Source: RGIG426 sp045600765 (GTDB lineage Bacteria; Bacillota; Clostridia; Oscillospirales; Acutalibacteraceae). Taken from it: a stretch of 29,212 bases of DNA. This document shows, piece by piece, positions 13,895 through 22,052 of the stretch; the stretch's first letter is position 1, and every line of letters starts with the position of its first letter. The stretch covers positions 1-29,212 of the forward strand of contig JAZRYM010000014.1 of NCBI GenBank assembly GCA_045600765.1. The letters are read 5' to 3'. Position numbers and translations under genes: made by a program. The notes under the pieces were generated by a model. It searched no databases. It saw nothing but the letters and a program-made list of their open reading frames with translations, and was not told where the DNA came from.

Positions 13895-15334
13895 TTAATA
13901 CGCCTTGCCCCAGTAAACGAGCGTATTGGCGGGTTTTCCGCAGCACACGCAAGTGCCTTCCTGCCCCTGCCCGTCAAACGGAATACAGCGCGAGCCGACA
14001 CCCGTCATCTCTTTCACCTTGTCCTCGCACGCCTCGTCGCCGCACCACAGCGCCCGCACAAATCCGTCACCGCACGCGGCGAGTTTTTCGCTGATTTCGT
14101 CCATCGTTTTGCAATCGTAGGTGCGTTTTTCGCGGTTTTCGAGCGCGGCGGCATACAACCCGTCGCGCACTTCCTGCAACTTCTGCGCCACCGCTTCTTC
14201 GAGGTTGTCGAGCGACACCACCGTTTTTTCGCGGTTGTGGCGCGTCACGAGCACGCAGTTGCCCGCTTCGATGTCGCGCGGGCCGAGTTCCAAGCGCACC
14301 GGCACGCCGCGCATCTCGTATTCGCTGAATTTCCAGCCGGGCGAGTTGTCGCTGTCGTCCAGTTTCACGCGGAATTTCTCCGAAAGCCGGTCACGCACCG
14401 CGGCGGCGGCATCCAGCACGCCCTCTTTGTGTTGCGCAATCGGGATAATCGCCACCTGCACCGGCGCGACCGCGGGCGGAAGCACCAACCCGTTGTCGTC
14501 GCCGTGAGTCATAATCACCGCGCCGATAAGGCGGGTCGTCACACCCCACGACGTCTGGTGCGGATAGACGAGTTTGTTCTCTTTGTCTGAATACTGAATA
14601 CCGAACGCGCGTGCAAACCCGTCGCCGAAGTAGTGGGACGTGCCCGCCTGCAACGCTTTTCCGTCGTGCATCAGCGCTTCAATCGCATAGGTCGCCTCCG
14701 CACCCGCGAACTTGTCGCTGTCTGTTTTGCGGCCTTTCACGACCGGCATCGCGAGGTCGCGCTCGCAAAACTCGGCGTAGACGTTGAGCATCCGCTCCGT
14801 CTCCTCCACCGCCTCCTGCGCGGTGGCGTGGATGGTGTGTCCCTCCTGCCACAAAAACTCGCGCGAGCGGAGAAACGGGCGGGTCGTTTTCTCCCACCGT
14901 ACCACGCTCACCCATTGGTTATACAGTTTCGGCAGGTCGCGGTACGATTGCACGATATTCGCGTAATGCTCGCAAAACAGCGTTTCACTCGTCGGGCGCA
15001 CGCACAGCCGCTCCTCCAACTTTTCGCTGCCGCCGTGGGTCACCCACGCCACTTCGGGCGCAAACCCCTCGACGTGGTCTTTTTCCTTATTCAGCAAACT
15101 TTCGGGGATAAACATCGGCATACACACATTTTCGTGTCCCGTCGCCTTAAACATCCCGTCCAGGATTTTTTGCATATTTTCCCAAATCGCGTAACCGTAA
15201 GGACGAATGACCATACAGCCTTTTACGCTCGTGTAGTCAATCAGTTCCGCTTTTTTCACAATGTCGGTGTACCATTTCGCAAAATCCTCTTCCATCGAAG
15301 TAATGGCTTCCACCATTTTTTGCTTGTCTGCCAT
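13895..15334 (-). CDS. proS: Prolyl-tRNA synthetase (short eukaryote/archaeal-type ProRS)
   Basis: A class II aminoacyl-tRNA synthetase charging tRNA-Pro. The 479-residue length and the lack of an internal editing (INS) domain place it in the short ProRS group rather than the long bacterial form. Visible: RPTSE (113-117), motif 2 TRPFLRSREFLWQEGHT (151-167), an anticodon-binding domain (QVAIIPIAQHKEG...), and the C-terminal zinc-like domain ending CVCCGKPANTLVYWGKAY with the terminal aromatic residue typical of this group. It is the first gene of the long minus-strand operon. No T-box structure is visible in the 60-nt leader. Confidence 0.96.
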   Translation of the reverse strand: MADKQKMVEAITSMEEDFAKWYTDIVKKAELIDYTSVKGCMVIRPYGYAIWENMQKILDGMFKATGHENVCMPMFIPESLLNKEKDHVEGFAPEVAWVTHGGSEKLEERLCVRPTSETLFCEHYANIVQSYRDLPKLYNQWVSVVRWEKTTRPFLRSREFLWQEGHTIHATAQEAVEETERMLNVYAEFCERDLAMPVVKGRKTDSDKFAGAEATYAIEALMHDGKALQAGTSHYFGDGFARAFGIQYSDKENKLVYPHQTSWGVTTRLIGAVIMTHGDDNGLVLPPAVAPVQVAIIPIAQHKEGVLDAAAAVRDRLSEKFRVKLDDSDNSPGWKFSEYEMRGVPVRLELGPRDIEAGNCVLVTRHNREKTVVSLDNLEEAVAQKLQEVRDGLYAAALENREKRTYDCKTMDEISEKLAACGDGFVRALWCGDEACEDKVKEMTGVGSRCIPFDGQGQEGTCVCCGKPANTLVYWGKAY

Positions 15335-15400
15335 GTTGTTCCCGCCTTTCGGTGTGTTTACTTTAACTACTATTTCTTAAATAAAAATAATATTCAGTTT

Positions 15401-15429
15401 ATTATACCTCTTTTATCTGCCGTTTGCAA
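15401..15429 (-). promoter_or_regulatory. Sigma-A promoter of the proS-led operon
   Basis: On the minus strand: TTGCAA (15429-15424), a 17-base spacer and a perfect TATAAT (15406-15401). The transcript starts near 15395, about 60 nt before the proS ATG; that leader is AT-rich and shows no specifier/antiterminator structure. Confidence 0.75.
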
Positions 15430-15515
15430 GAGAAAACCGCGTTTTTCACCGATTTTTTTGCACCGCCGTTTTGTCCGCCGCATAGGGTGGTAAAAACGAA
15501 AGGAGCGAATGCCAA

Positions 15516-16646
15516 ATGCAACCCGAAATTTCTCGCTTTTTTATGGGAACTTCCTCAAAAACCGGCTTTGTCGGCTTTCCGCGCGACCTCATCGATGCAG
15601 ACCCGCACGCCCACGCTTTTTTGATAAAATCCGGCCCGGGAACGGGAAAATCCACCCTGATGCGTGCCCTCGCCGCCGACTTTCGCGCGCAGGGCGAAAC
15701 GGTGGAGGAACTCTATTGTTCCTCCGACCCCGATTCGCTCGACGGCATCGTGTTGCCCGCCCGCCGCGTGTGCGTGCTGGATGCCACCGCGCCGCACGTG
15801 CTTGAACCGAAAACGTGGGGACTGAAAGAAGAAATCGTCTCCCTCGGCGACGCGCTGAACATAGGCGCCCTTGCAAAACAAGCGGAGGATATCGCCCGTG
15901 CCGCCGCCCAAAACGCCGCCGCTCACGCCCGCGCCCGTCGCCTGCTTGCGGGTGTATCCGAACTGCGCTCCGACCGCACACACCTTTTTGAAAACGCGCT
16001 TTGTGCGCCATCCGTCGCCCGCATCGTCACCCGCCTCGCGGAAACGGAACTGAACCCCGCGCGCGCCGAAAAAGCCGACACTCCCACCGAAAAAGCCGCC
16101 GCGCCCACCCCGCAAACCTGCGTGCAACGCCGCTTTTTGTCCGCGGTCACTCCAAAGGGCGTGTTGACCTTTTTCGACACTCCCGCCGCCCTTTGCGCGC
16201 GGGTCATTGTGCTTGATGACCCCGGATTTGCGGCGGCATCCGCCGTGCTCGACGGGTTGCAGGCGGTCGCCGCCGAACGTCACCTGCCCGCCATCGCGTG
16301 CCCACACCCGCTGTGTCCCGAGCGCACCGCCCACCTCCTCTTCCCGACGGCGGGCGTGGCGTTTGTCAGCGCCGAAAACGGCGGCGCGGCGTTCTCCCCC
16401 GCCCGCACGTTGCACCTCAAACGGTGCTACGACGACGCGCTTCTCAGCGCGAACAAACAGCGCACCGCGTTCGATAAAAAAGCCGAACGCGCCCTGCTTT
16501 CGGCGGCGGTCGAAGCGCTCGCCGATGCCAAATCCGCCCACGATTTACTCGAAATCCCCTACAAATCCGCTATGAATTTCAAAAAAAGTAAAGCGGCAAA
16601 AACCGCTCTGTATCAACGAATTTCATCATTTTCGCCGCGCCCGTGA
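15516..16646 (+). CDS. PRK06851-type ATPase with one intact and one degenerate P-loop
   Basis: A 376-residue protein with an intact Walker A GPGTGKST (40-47) followed by CSSDPDSLDGIVLP (68-81) and LDATAPHVLEP (88-98), which match the first half of the PRK06851 family of Bacillota ATPases; the cellular role of that family is not known to me. In family members as I know them the second half repeats this unit with its own P-loop. Here the second unit (from RRFLSAVTPKGVLTFFD, 205-221) reads VLDDPGFAAASAVLDGL (232-248) and has lost the Walker A Lys/Ser. An AAAGGAG SD lies upstream. No convincing promoter was found in the preceding 80 bases. Confidence 0.8.
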   Translation: MQPEISRFFMGTSSKTGFVGFPRDLIDADPHAHAFLIKSGPGTGKSTLMRALAADFRAQGETVEELYCSSDPDSLDGIVLPARRVCVLDATAPHVLEPKTWGLKEEIVSLGDALNIGALAKQAEDIARAAAQNAAAHARARRLLAGVSELRSDRTHLFENALCAPSVARIVTRLAETELNPARAEKADTPTEKAAAPTPQTCVQRRFLSAVTPKGVLTFFDTPAALCARVIVLDDPGFAAASAVLDGLQAVAAERHLPAIACPHPLCPERTAHLLFPTAGVAFVSAENGGAAFSPARTLHLKRCYDDALLSANKQRTAFDKKAERALLSAAVEALADAKSAHDLLEIPYKSAMNFKKSKAAKTALYQRISSFSPRP

Positions 16647-16686
16647 AAAATTTTTCAAAAAAATTTTCAAAAAAATTTTCAAAAAA
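16645..16686. repeat. A-tract tandem repeat, 12-bp period
   Basis: The palindrome gaaaaatttttc (16645-16656) is followed by two exact copies of aaaaaaattttc (16657-16668, 16669-16680) and a partial one. It lies directly upstream of the SOS-controlled promoter. Phased A/T tracts can bend DNA and act as an UP-type element; that role is inference. Confidence 0.8.
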
Positions 16687-16689
16687 CAC

Positions 16690-16717
16690 TTGCATTTTTC
16701 AAAAGGTAGGGTATAAT
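16690..16717 (+). promoter_or_regulatory. Promoter of the SOS-regulated small membrane protein gene
   Basis: TTGCAT (16690-16695), a 16-base spacer and a perfect TATAAT (16712-16717). The start is expected near 16724, inside the first LexA box. Confidence 0.8.
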
Positions 16718-16718
16718 A

Positions 16719-16745
16719 AGAACAGATGTTCGGAACAAACGTTCG
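16719..16745 (+). promoter_or_regulatory. Two tandem LexA (SOS) boxes
   Basis: AGAACAGATGTTCG (16719-16732) and GGAACAAACGTTCG (16732-16745) both contain GAAC-N4-GTTC with a trailing G, the Bacillus/Clostridium LexA site. The second differs from CGAAC-N4-GTTCG only in its first base. They abut, begin two bases after the -10 box and cover the start site, the ideal place for repression. Confidence 0.85.
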
Positions 16746-16779
16746 GTTTTGTTCGATTTCCGAAAGTGAGGAAGAAAAA

Positions 16780-17139
16780 ATGTTGAGTTTTATTAGCGGA
16801 TTGGTTCTCGGCGGCGTGGCGCTTGCCCTGTTCGCCCGTGCCCATTTTGAATTTACCCGTACGGTGGCGCTCGTTCCCGCGGTTATGGCGGTGGCGGAAC
16901 TGTTTTTTGCGAGCGTGCTCGAACCGACGATGTTCCCGGTGCTGACCGCTCTTCTCGTGCTGTTGCGCGTGGCGGCGGTGGCGCTCGGTGTCGTCACCTT
17001 GCGCGCCGACGCGAAACTGGCGGAACGCCGCCGCGAGACCCGTCGCCGCACCGCGCGTCAAATGCTTTGCGCCGTGCACGGTATCGAGCCGGTCGTGTCC
17101 AAAAAAGTGGTGTCTGCCCGTCTGTCTGACGTGGCGTAA
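16780..17139 (+). CDS. Small SOS-controlled membrane protein of unknown function
   Basis: The ATG at 16780 (after gtgaggaagaaaaa) gives 119 residues; an upstream in-frame ATG at 16726 lies within the LexA boxes and at the transcript start, so it is rejected. The protein has three predicted membrane spans (about 3-19, 27-46, 50-73) and an Arg-rich cytoplasmic tail (DAKLAERRRETRRRTARQM). I do not recognise a family. Because two LexA boxes cover its promoter it should be induced by DNA damage. Small membrane proteins under LexA often delay division (YneA, SidA), but nothing in the sequence proves that here. It is monocistronic, ending at a strong terminator. Confidence 0.75.
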   Translation: MLSFISGLVLGGVALALFARAHFEFTRTVALVPAVMAVAELFFASVLEPTMFPVLTALLVLLRVAAVALGVVTLRADAKLAERRRETRRRTARQMLCAVHGIEPVVSKKVVSARLSDVA

Positions 17140-17179
17140 TCTACCGTTTGCGCAAACTACCGTTTTTTGAAAAAATCGT

Positions 17180-17218
17180 AAAAGGAGCCTGAGAGGTATT
17201 CCCTCTCAGGCTCCTTTT
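17180..17218. terminator. Bidirectional terminator between convergent genes
   Basis: A perfect 17-bp stem (17180-17196 with 17202-17218, core ggagcctgagagg) with a five-base loop and flanking A4/T4. It serves the small membrane protein on the plus strand and the DUF3810 gene on the minus strand. Confidence 0.92.
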
Positions 17219-17227
17219 GGTTGTGTT

Positions 17228-18376
17228 TTATTTTGATTTCAGCTCATCAAACGGGCGGTTACCCCCGTCGTAGTAAGCGCAAAGCAGTTGCACCACGCGG
17301 GTGTAACTCTCGCTGCTCTCCTCCACCGATTGATAGCGAAGCGCCTGCCCGCCCGGGATATCCGCTTGCCCGCCGTCGATGCTGTCCCAGTAGTCGTTTT
17401 GTGCCCGTAAATCACGGCGCACTCCGTCGGAACAATGCGCCTGCGCTTTTTTCCACAACTTCATATCCACGTCATACAGCGCGTTTGCGCAGTAGAGATA
17501 CGCCTGCAAATAGCCGGAGTAGCGATAATCGGCGGACGGATGCGAAAAACACGCGAGCGCACCGAAAAAGTTGGCTTCATCCTCCTTGGCAATGCCGCGC
17601 AAGTGCGCCATCTCGTGGGCGGCGGCAAAGGGGATTTCGATTTCCGGCACGTCCACGTTGATGTTCGGCTCCACAAGCAACGAAAAGTACACACCGCTCA
17701 TCCCCGCAATCTGCGACCATTTGTGCGAAAGATGGGTCACCGGTTTCACGCGGGTCACGTTGTGTTTGAGGAACGGATACGTCTTTGCAAGCGGGTCGTA
17801 TCCCTCGCCCGCACGGTCGAGTGTCTGCCCGATGTCGGCGCACAAAAGCGCGCGCCCGTCGCCGTCCTCTTCCAGCGCTTTTCGCTCAGCGGTCGCGCCG
17901 TCGGCAAGCGCCACGCACACCTTGTATAAGTCGTCTTCCATCACCGTTTGCCGCACCGTCAGGTCACACAGTTCCTCCGCCGGAAGACGGTGGTAGTTCG
18001 CGCCCGCGACACACATATGAAAAAGCACCATACACGACACAATCCACCCGAACACACGCAGCACGCGAAGCGGGTGACTTTCCGGCTGTTCCTCGTGGCG
18101 CAAGGTACGCCAAATTGTCTGAAACAGCACGACCAAAAACGCAAGCACCGCCGCGCCCAAAAGTACAAAAATTGCCGTCTCGGTCAGCGAGAACGGAACG
18201 AGCGACACCGCCTTGCCCACCGTGGTGGTAATCGCGTGGGAAATCCCGCGCGAAAACACCCGCTCGGTGAATTCGGGAAAAAGCGGCAACAAGCCGGTCA
18301 AAAGCAGGGCTATCACGGCGGGAATCGTCCATCCGAGCCACCGCCAAAGCCACCGCCACACGCCGTCTTCTCTCAT
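17228..18376 (-). CDS. DUF3810 membrane protein, gluzincin-like
   Basis: The ATG at 18376 follows the SD ataggaggc; the frame extends 40 codons upstream, but that part covers the promoter. The 382-residue product has three N-terminal membrane spans (about 17-38, 65-90, 108-125) and a large domain with HEMAH (254-258) and, nine residues on, EDEANF. This is the HExxH plus downstream Glu pattern of zinc metallopeptidases and the layout of DUF3810 proteins. The active site probably faces outward. The substrate is unknown. It is transcribed alone, convergent with the SOS gene and divergent from prmA. Confidence 0.88.
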   Translation of the reverse strand: MREDGVWRWLWRWLGWTIPAVIALLLTGLLPLFPEFTERVFSRGISHAITTTVGKAVSLVPFSLTETAIFVLLGAAVLAFLVVLFQTIWRTLRHEEQPESHPLRVLRVFGWIVSCMVLFHMCVAGANYHRLPAEELCDLTVRQTVMEDDLYKVCVALADGATAERKALEEDGDGRALLCADIGQTLDRAGEGYDPLAKTYPFLKHNVTRVKPVTHLSHKWSQIAGMSGVYFSLLVEPNINVDVPEIEIPFAAAHEMAHLRGIAKEDEANFFGALACFSHPSADYRYSGYLQAYLYCANALYDVDMKLWKKAQAHCSDGVRRDLRAQNDYWDSIDGGQADIPGGQALRYQSVEESSESYTRVVQLLCAYYDGGNRPFDELKSK

Positions 18377-18421
18377 TGTGCCGCCTCCTATCCCGTTTCG
18401 GTTTTCGTGTTTGTGTCTCCC

Positions 18422-18450
18422 ATTATACCCCTTTTTTGCCGCGCGTGCAA
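18422..18450 (-). promoter_or_regulatory. Promoter of the DUF3810 gene
   Basis: On the minus strand: TTGCAC (18450-18445), a 17-base spacer and TATAAT (18427-18422), 46 bases before the ATG. Confidence 0.75.
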
Positions 18451-18489
18451 TCCTTTTTCCCCTTTTCGCCGAAAAGTTGTAAATTTCTC

Positions 18490-18518
18490 TTGCCAAGTGG
18501 GAAAAAAGTTGGTATACT
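18490..18518 (+). promoter_or_regulatory. Promoter of the prmA-led operon
   Basis: TTGCCA (18490-18495), a 17-base spacer and TATACT (18513-18518). It leads a leader of about 50 nt before prmA and is divergent from the DUF3810 promoter, with 39 bases between the two -35 boxes. Confidence 0.75.
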
Positions 18519-18574
18519 ATATTGGTTATAATGCGCGTATTATGTATTTTGTTTTATAGAAAGAGGGGTGCGCC

Positions 18575-19501
18575 ATGGATTGGACGGACGTCACCGTCAC
18601 CGTTCCCCGCGAGCACGCGGAACTCGCCGCCGCCATCGCTTCGATGGTGGTTTCGGGTGGCGTGTACGTGGAGGATTACGGCGATTTGGAAGAAATGGTA
18701 CTCGAAATTGCCCACATCGACCTGATTGACGAAGAATTGCGGCAAAAAAACCGCGACGATGCCGTGGTGCACGTCTACATCAGCCCCGAAGAAAACCCCG
18801 CCGAAGCGCTCGGCTTTTTGCGTGAGCGCCTGCGCGAAGCGGGCATCCCGTTCACCCTCGGCGACGAAACGGTGCGCGAGGAGGACTGGGCAACCAACTG
18901 GAAACAGTATTTTCACCCGCAACCGATTGGGCAAAAACTGCTCATCTGCCCGTCGTGGGAAGAACCGGGCGACGTGGGCGACCGCGCCGTGCTGACCCTT
19001 GACCCCGGTATGGCGTTCGGCACGGGCGAACACGCCACCACCCGCTTAATGCTTGAAGCGATGGAAGAAGTGATTACCCCCGAAACCGACGTGCTGGACG
19101 TCGGGTGCGGAAGCGGCATTTTGTCGATGGCGGCGCTTCTTCTCGGCGCACACAGCGCGGTCGGTGTGGATATTGACCCCGTTGCGGTCAAAACCGCCGT
19201 CGAAAACGGCGAACGGGTCGGGATGACCTCGCCGCGCTACGAAATGCGCCTCGGCAACTTAGTCGAAGCGGTGGAAGGCACCTACCAAGTGGTGGTCGCC
19301 AACATCGTGGCGGACGCGATTTGCGCGCTGTCGCCCGACGTTCCCCGTTTTTTGGCGAACGACGGATTTTACCTCGTCTCCGGCATTATCGACACCCGCG
19401 AGCAGGACGTGCTCACCGCGCTTTCCGCCTGCGGATTTCGCGTAGTGGACAGAAAGGAGCGTGGCGGCTGGCTATGTCTTGTGACCAAAAAGGCGGACTA
19501 A
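18575..19501 (+). CDS. prmA: Ribosomal protein L11 methyltransferase
   Basis: A SAM-dependent N-methyltransferase of ribosomal protein L11. The 308 residues comprise an N-terminal substrate domain, a linker with LDPGMAFGTGEHATT (142-156), the SAM-binding motif I DVLDVGCGSGIL (172-183), VGVDIDPVAV (197-206) and the catalytic NIVAD (243-247). Complete and of normal length. It is first of the plus-strand operon; its 3' end overlaps rsmI by 28 bases. Confidence 0.96.
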   Translation: MDWTDVTVTVPREHAELAAAIASMVVSGGVYVEDYGDLEEMVLEIAHIDLIDEELRQKNRDDAVVHVYISPEENPAEALGFLRERLREAGIPFTLGDETVREEDWATNWKQYFHPQPIGQKLLICPSWEEPGDVGDRAVLTLDPGMAFGTGEHATTRLMLEAMEEVITPETDVLDVGCGSGILSMAALLLGAHSAVGVDIDPVAVKTAVENGERVGMTSPRYEMRLGNLVEAVEGTYQVVVANIVADAICALSPDVPRFLANDGFYLVSGIIDTREQDVLTALSACGFRVVDRKERGGWLCLVTKKAD

Positions 19502-20322
19502 CCTTAGTCGGCACCCCGATTGGCAACCTCGGCGACTTTTCGCCCCGCGCGGTGCAGGCGCTCGAATCCGCCGACCTCATCGCGGCGGAAGATACCCGCG
19601 TTACCCTGAAACTTCTCAATCATTTCGGCATCAAAAAGCCGCTTGTCAGTTATTTTGAACACAACAAGCGCGACCGCGGCGAACAACTGCTCGCGCAAAT
19701 GGAAGCGGGTACTAACCTCGTGCTGGTGTCCGACGCGGGAATGCCCGCCATCTCCGACCCGGGCGAAACGCTGTGCAATGCGTGTCACGAGCGCGGTATT
19801 CCCGTTACCGTCGTGCCCGGCCCAACCGCGGTCACGACCGCCGTTGCGCTGTCCGGCTTTCCGTCGGGACGGTTCACCTTTGAGGGCTTTTTGAGCACCA
19901 ACAAAAAGAGCCGCGCCGACCACCTACAAAGTGTCAAAACCGAGTCGCGCACCATGGTGTTTTACGAAGCACCGCACAAACTGCGCACCACCGCCCGCGA
20001 CTTGCGCGACACGTTCGGCGCCGACCGTCCCGTGGCGGTCATCCGCGAACTGACCAAAATCCACGAAGAAGTGTGGCGCACCACCCTCGGCGAAGCCGCC
20101 GCGCGCTACCGCGAGGAAGAACCCCGCGGCGAATACGTCTTGGTGGTGGCGGGTGCTCCCGCGCAAACGGACGAACCCGCTTTTACATTAGAATTAGCGG
20201 TCGCGCTCGCCCGCGACCTTGTCAGCGACGGAAACTCCGCCTCTGCCGCCGCCCGCGAAGCCGCGGCGCAGACAGGATTTTCCAAAGGCGAAATCTACAA
20301 ACGATTGGTGGAAGAAGAATGA
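19474..20322 (+). CDS. rsmI: 16S rRNA (cytidine-1402) 2'-O-methyltransferase
   Basis: A tetrapyrrole-methylase-fold enzyme that methylates the ribose of C1402 in 16S rRNA. Visible: TLVGTPIGNLGD (10-21), AAEDTRVTLKLLNHF, VSDAGMPAISDPGE, VVPGPTAVTTAVALSGFP and FYEAPHKL. The ATG at 19474, inside the end of prmA, is the first sensible start (282 residues); the nearest SD (aaaggag) is about 15 bases upstream. The frame stays open further upstream within prmA, but that part is unconserved. It overlaps the next gene by four bases (ATGA). Confidence 0.95.
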   Translation: MSCDQKGGLTLVGTPIGNLGDFSPRAVQALESADLIAAEDTRVTLKLLNHFGIKKPLVSYFEHNKRDRGEQLLAQMEAGTNLVLVSDAGMPAISDPGETLCNACHERGIPVTVVPGPTAVTTAVALSGFPSGRFTFEGFLSTNKKSRADHLQSVKTESRTMVFYEAPHKLRTTARDLRDTFGADRPVAVIRELTKIHEEVWRTTLGEAAARYREEEPRGEYVLVVAGAPAQTDEPAFTLELAVALARDLVSDGNSASAAAREAAAQTGFSKGEIYKRLVEEE

Positions 20323-20909
20323 TACTCTGTGCTATTGACCCGGCGATTGCCTCGGTGATGTTCCGCATTTTGGTGCTGTTTATCTTGATGGCGATTGTGC
20401 TCGTCGTGATGAACCGCCACTACGATAAAACGCAAAAAGCCCGCTCCGAAATGCTGGCGTTGCAATACAAAACGATGACCCGCGCTCTGCTCGACGATAC
20501 CGCCGACGCGGATTTGGCGGACGCGGTCGTGGCAAACCTGAACGGCAAATTAGACCCGAAAGTACCCGACCCGTATCACACCATTCCCCTGCTCTCGCGC
20601 GAGCGCAACCTCGTTTACGCGCTGTGGCTGTGCGACCACGAACTGCAAAACGGCAATTTTGCGACGATGCAAGAGGTCGGCTCTTTCCGCTTTTTGGATG
20701 CCGCCGCCGATGCGTGTGAGCAAATCGGCGCCGAAAAATGCGCCGACGCGCTGCGTGCCGCGTTCCAAAACGCCGCCGACAAAGAAGCGCTTGCCGATGC
20801 CCATGTGGCGTATATGGAAGCGCGCAGCGAAGAGCAACCGATGGAACACCTCGTCCCCTTTATCCGCGACAATGCCGCCGCGTTTTTGGACGAGCCGACC
20901 GACGAATAA
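20319..20909 (+). CDS. Small membrane-anchored protein, possibly DUF4375/DMP19-like
   Basis: The ATG overlaps the rsmI stop (ATGA), giving 196 residues. One N-terminal span (about 12-32, VMFRILVLFILMAIVLVVM) is followed by a helical cytoplasmic domain. The stretch ALWLCDHELQNGNFATMQEVGSFRF and the following IGAEKCADALRAAFQ resemble the pattern of DUF4375 (DMP19-like) domains, in which a Trp/Leu-rich helix precedes NGGF. This is a tentative match by eye. Function unknown; translational coupling to rsmI is clear. Confidence 0.7.
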   Translation: MILCAIDPAIASVMFRILVLFILMAIVLVVMNRHYDKTQKARSEMLALQYKTMTRALLDDTADADLADAVVANLNGKLDPKVPDPYHTIPLLSRERNLVYALWLCDHELQNGNFATMQEVGSFRFLDAAADACEQIGAEKCADALRAAFQNAADKEALADAHVAYMEARSEEQPMEHLVPFIRDNAAAFLDEPTDE

Positions 20910-20945
20910 CCGCGACGTTTATTACCCGCGAAAGGAGTGCCGCCG

Positions 20946-21965
20946 ATGAAACCGATTGCCCGCGTATGCGCGCTTTGCGCCGTTCTCGCCGTGTGTGTCA
21001 CGGCGTTGTCGGCGTGCAAAAAAGAGAGCAAACCCGAAATTCCGCCCACCACGACGACCACCACCGCGCCCGCGCCCACCAACGCCGAAGGTCTGACTGA
21101 AAGCGACCGCGCGTTTGCGATGTATGAAGCGGCGTTGGAACGCCGCAACGAAAAAAACGGTATTGATGCCACTTTGACCGGCACCGCCACCGTCTTTGAC
21201 GGAACCTCCGCCACCGAATGGACACTCGACGTCTCGTGGGTGTCGGAGCAACAGTCGGGGAACATCGCCGACTACAAAGACCACGTAACCGAAACCATCG
21301 TGAAAAACAACGAGGTCACCGAGCGGAACGTATATTACGGCAAAGGCACGTTATACACCTCCCAAAACGGCAAAAAATTCCGCCAACTGGTTGACCGCAA
21401 AACCGCGCTCGCCGAAACGGCGCTCTTCACCCTGCCGACCATGACCAAAGCCGCCTTTTCTTCGCCGCTGATTGTGCAAGAAAAGGGCAATACCGTCATC
21501 TCTCTGCCGATGAACGGCGACATTTTGTCCGAGGAACTGCAAGCGGACGACGGCGCGCTGTCTTACCTGATGAGCGCGTCCTCTCCCGACCTCAACTACA
21601 CGTTCGACAGCGTTACCGCCACCCTCTCGTTTGATGATGACGGCAACCTCGTCGGTTTCGGGCTTTACTACACCGTCAAGACGGATGCCCAACCGCAATC
21701 CTCCGCCACCGTCTCCCTCTCCGTCACCTACTCCCGCGTAAACAAAACCGTTTTCGTCAAGCTCCCCGATGCCGAAAATTACGAGGAGCGGGTCGGAAGC
21801 GGACTGTCCAAAAAAGCGTATGCCGTGATGACTGACGTGGTGGATTTACTGTTCGGTGCCGACGGCAAGCGGGTAGACGATTTTGAACCCGCCTACGCCG
21901 CCGCCTGCAAACAGTACGAAAAAGCGGTCGTGGACGAAATCGTGGATTGGTTTGAGGCACAATAA
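20946..21965 (+). CDS. Lipoprotein of unknown function
   Basis: The ATG at 20946 follows AAAGGAG by 9 bases; the GTG at 20937 overlaps that SD and is rejected. A type II signal peptide ends in the lipobox ALSAC (Cys24) and is followed by a Thr/Pro linker with six Thr in a row. The 339-residue protein continues as a beta-rich domain (TLTGTATVFDGTSATEWTLD, NVYYGKGTLYTSQNGKKF, DSVTATLSFDDDGNLVGFG), which recalls LppX/LolA-like or sugar-sensing lipoproteins without a firm match. It lies 36 bases after the small membrane protein in the prmA-led operon. Confidence 0.75.
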   Translation: MKPIARVCALCAVLAVCVTALSACKKESKPEIPPTTTTTTAPAPTNAEGLTESDRAFAMYEAALERRNEKNGIDATLTGTATVFDGTSATEWTLDVSWVSEQQSGNIADYKDHVTETIVKNNEVTERNVYYGKGTLYTSQNGKKFRQLVDRKTALAETALFTLPTMTKAAFSSPLIVQEKGNTVISLPMNGDILSEELQADDGALSYLMSASSPDLNYTFDSVTATLSFDDDGNLVGFGLYYTVKTDAQPQSSATVSLSVTYSRVNKTVFVKLPDAENYEERVGSGLSKKAYAVMTDVVDLLFGADGKRVDDFEPAYAAACKQYEKAVVDEIVDWFEAQ

Positions 21966-22052
21966 CCGCCCGGCGCCCGTCCCTTTCTCTTTGACTTTTT
22001 CGGTGCACCCGCACCGTTTCACACTACTTGAACAAAAACGGAGGACTCATTC

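Noticed and set aside
15335..15400. T-box riboswitch before proS
   Set aside because: The leader between promoter and ATG is only about 60 nt, with no terminator hairpin and no T-box sequence.
15555..16541. 328-codon minus-strand open frame opposite the PRK06851-type ATPase
   Set aside because: The plus-strand gene has a P-loop and a proper SD; the antisense translation is Gly/Arg/Phe-rich with no recognisable motif.
16657..16680. Tandem 12-bp repeats as a CRISPR array or iteron origin
   Set aside because: The units are pure A/T tracts with no spacers, there are only two exact copies, and no replication or cas gene is near.
21966..22052. Promoter or terminator before prfC
   Set aside because: A TTGACT lacks any partner -10 at the right distance, and the cggtgc/gcaccg hairpin has only six pairs and three T; neither is convincing.
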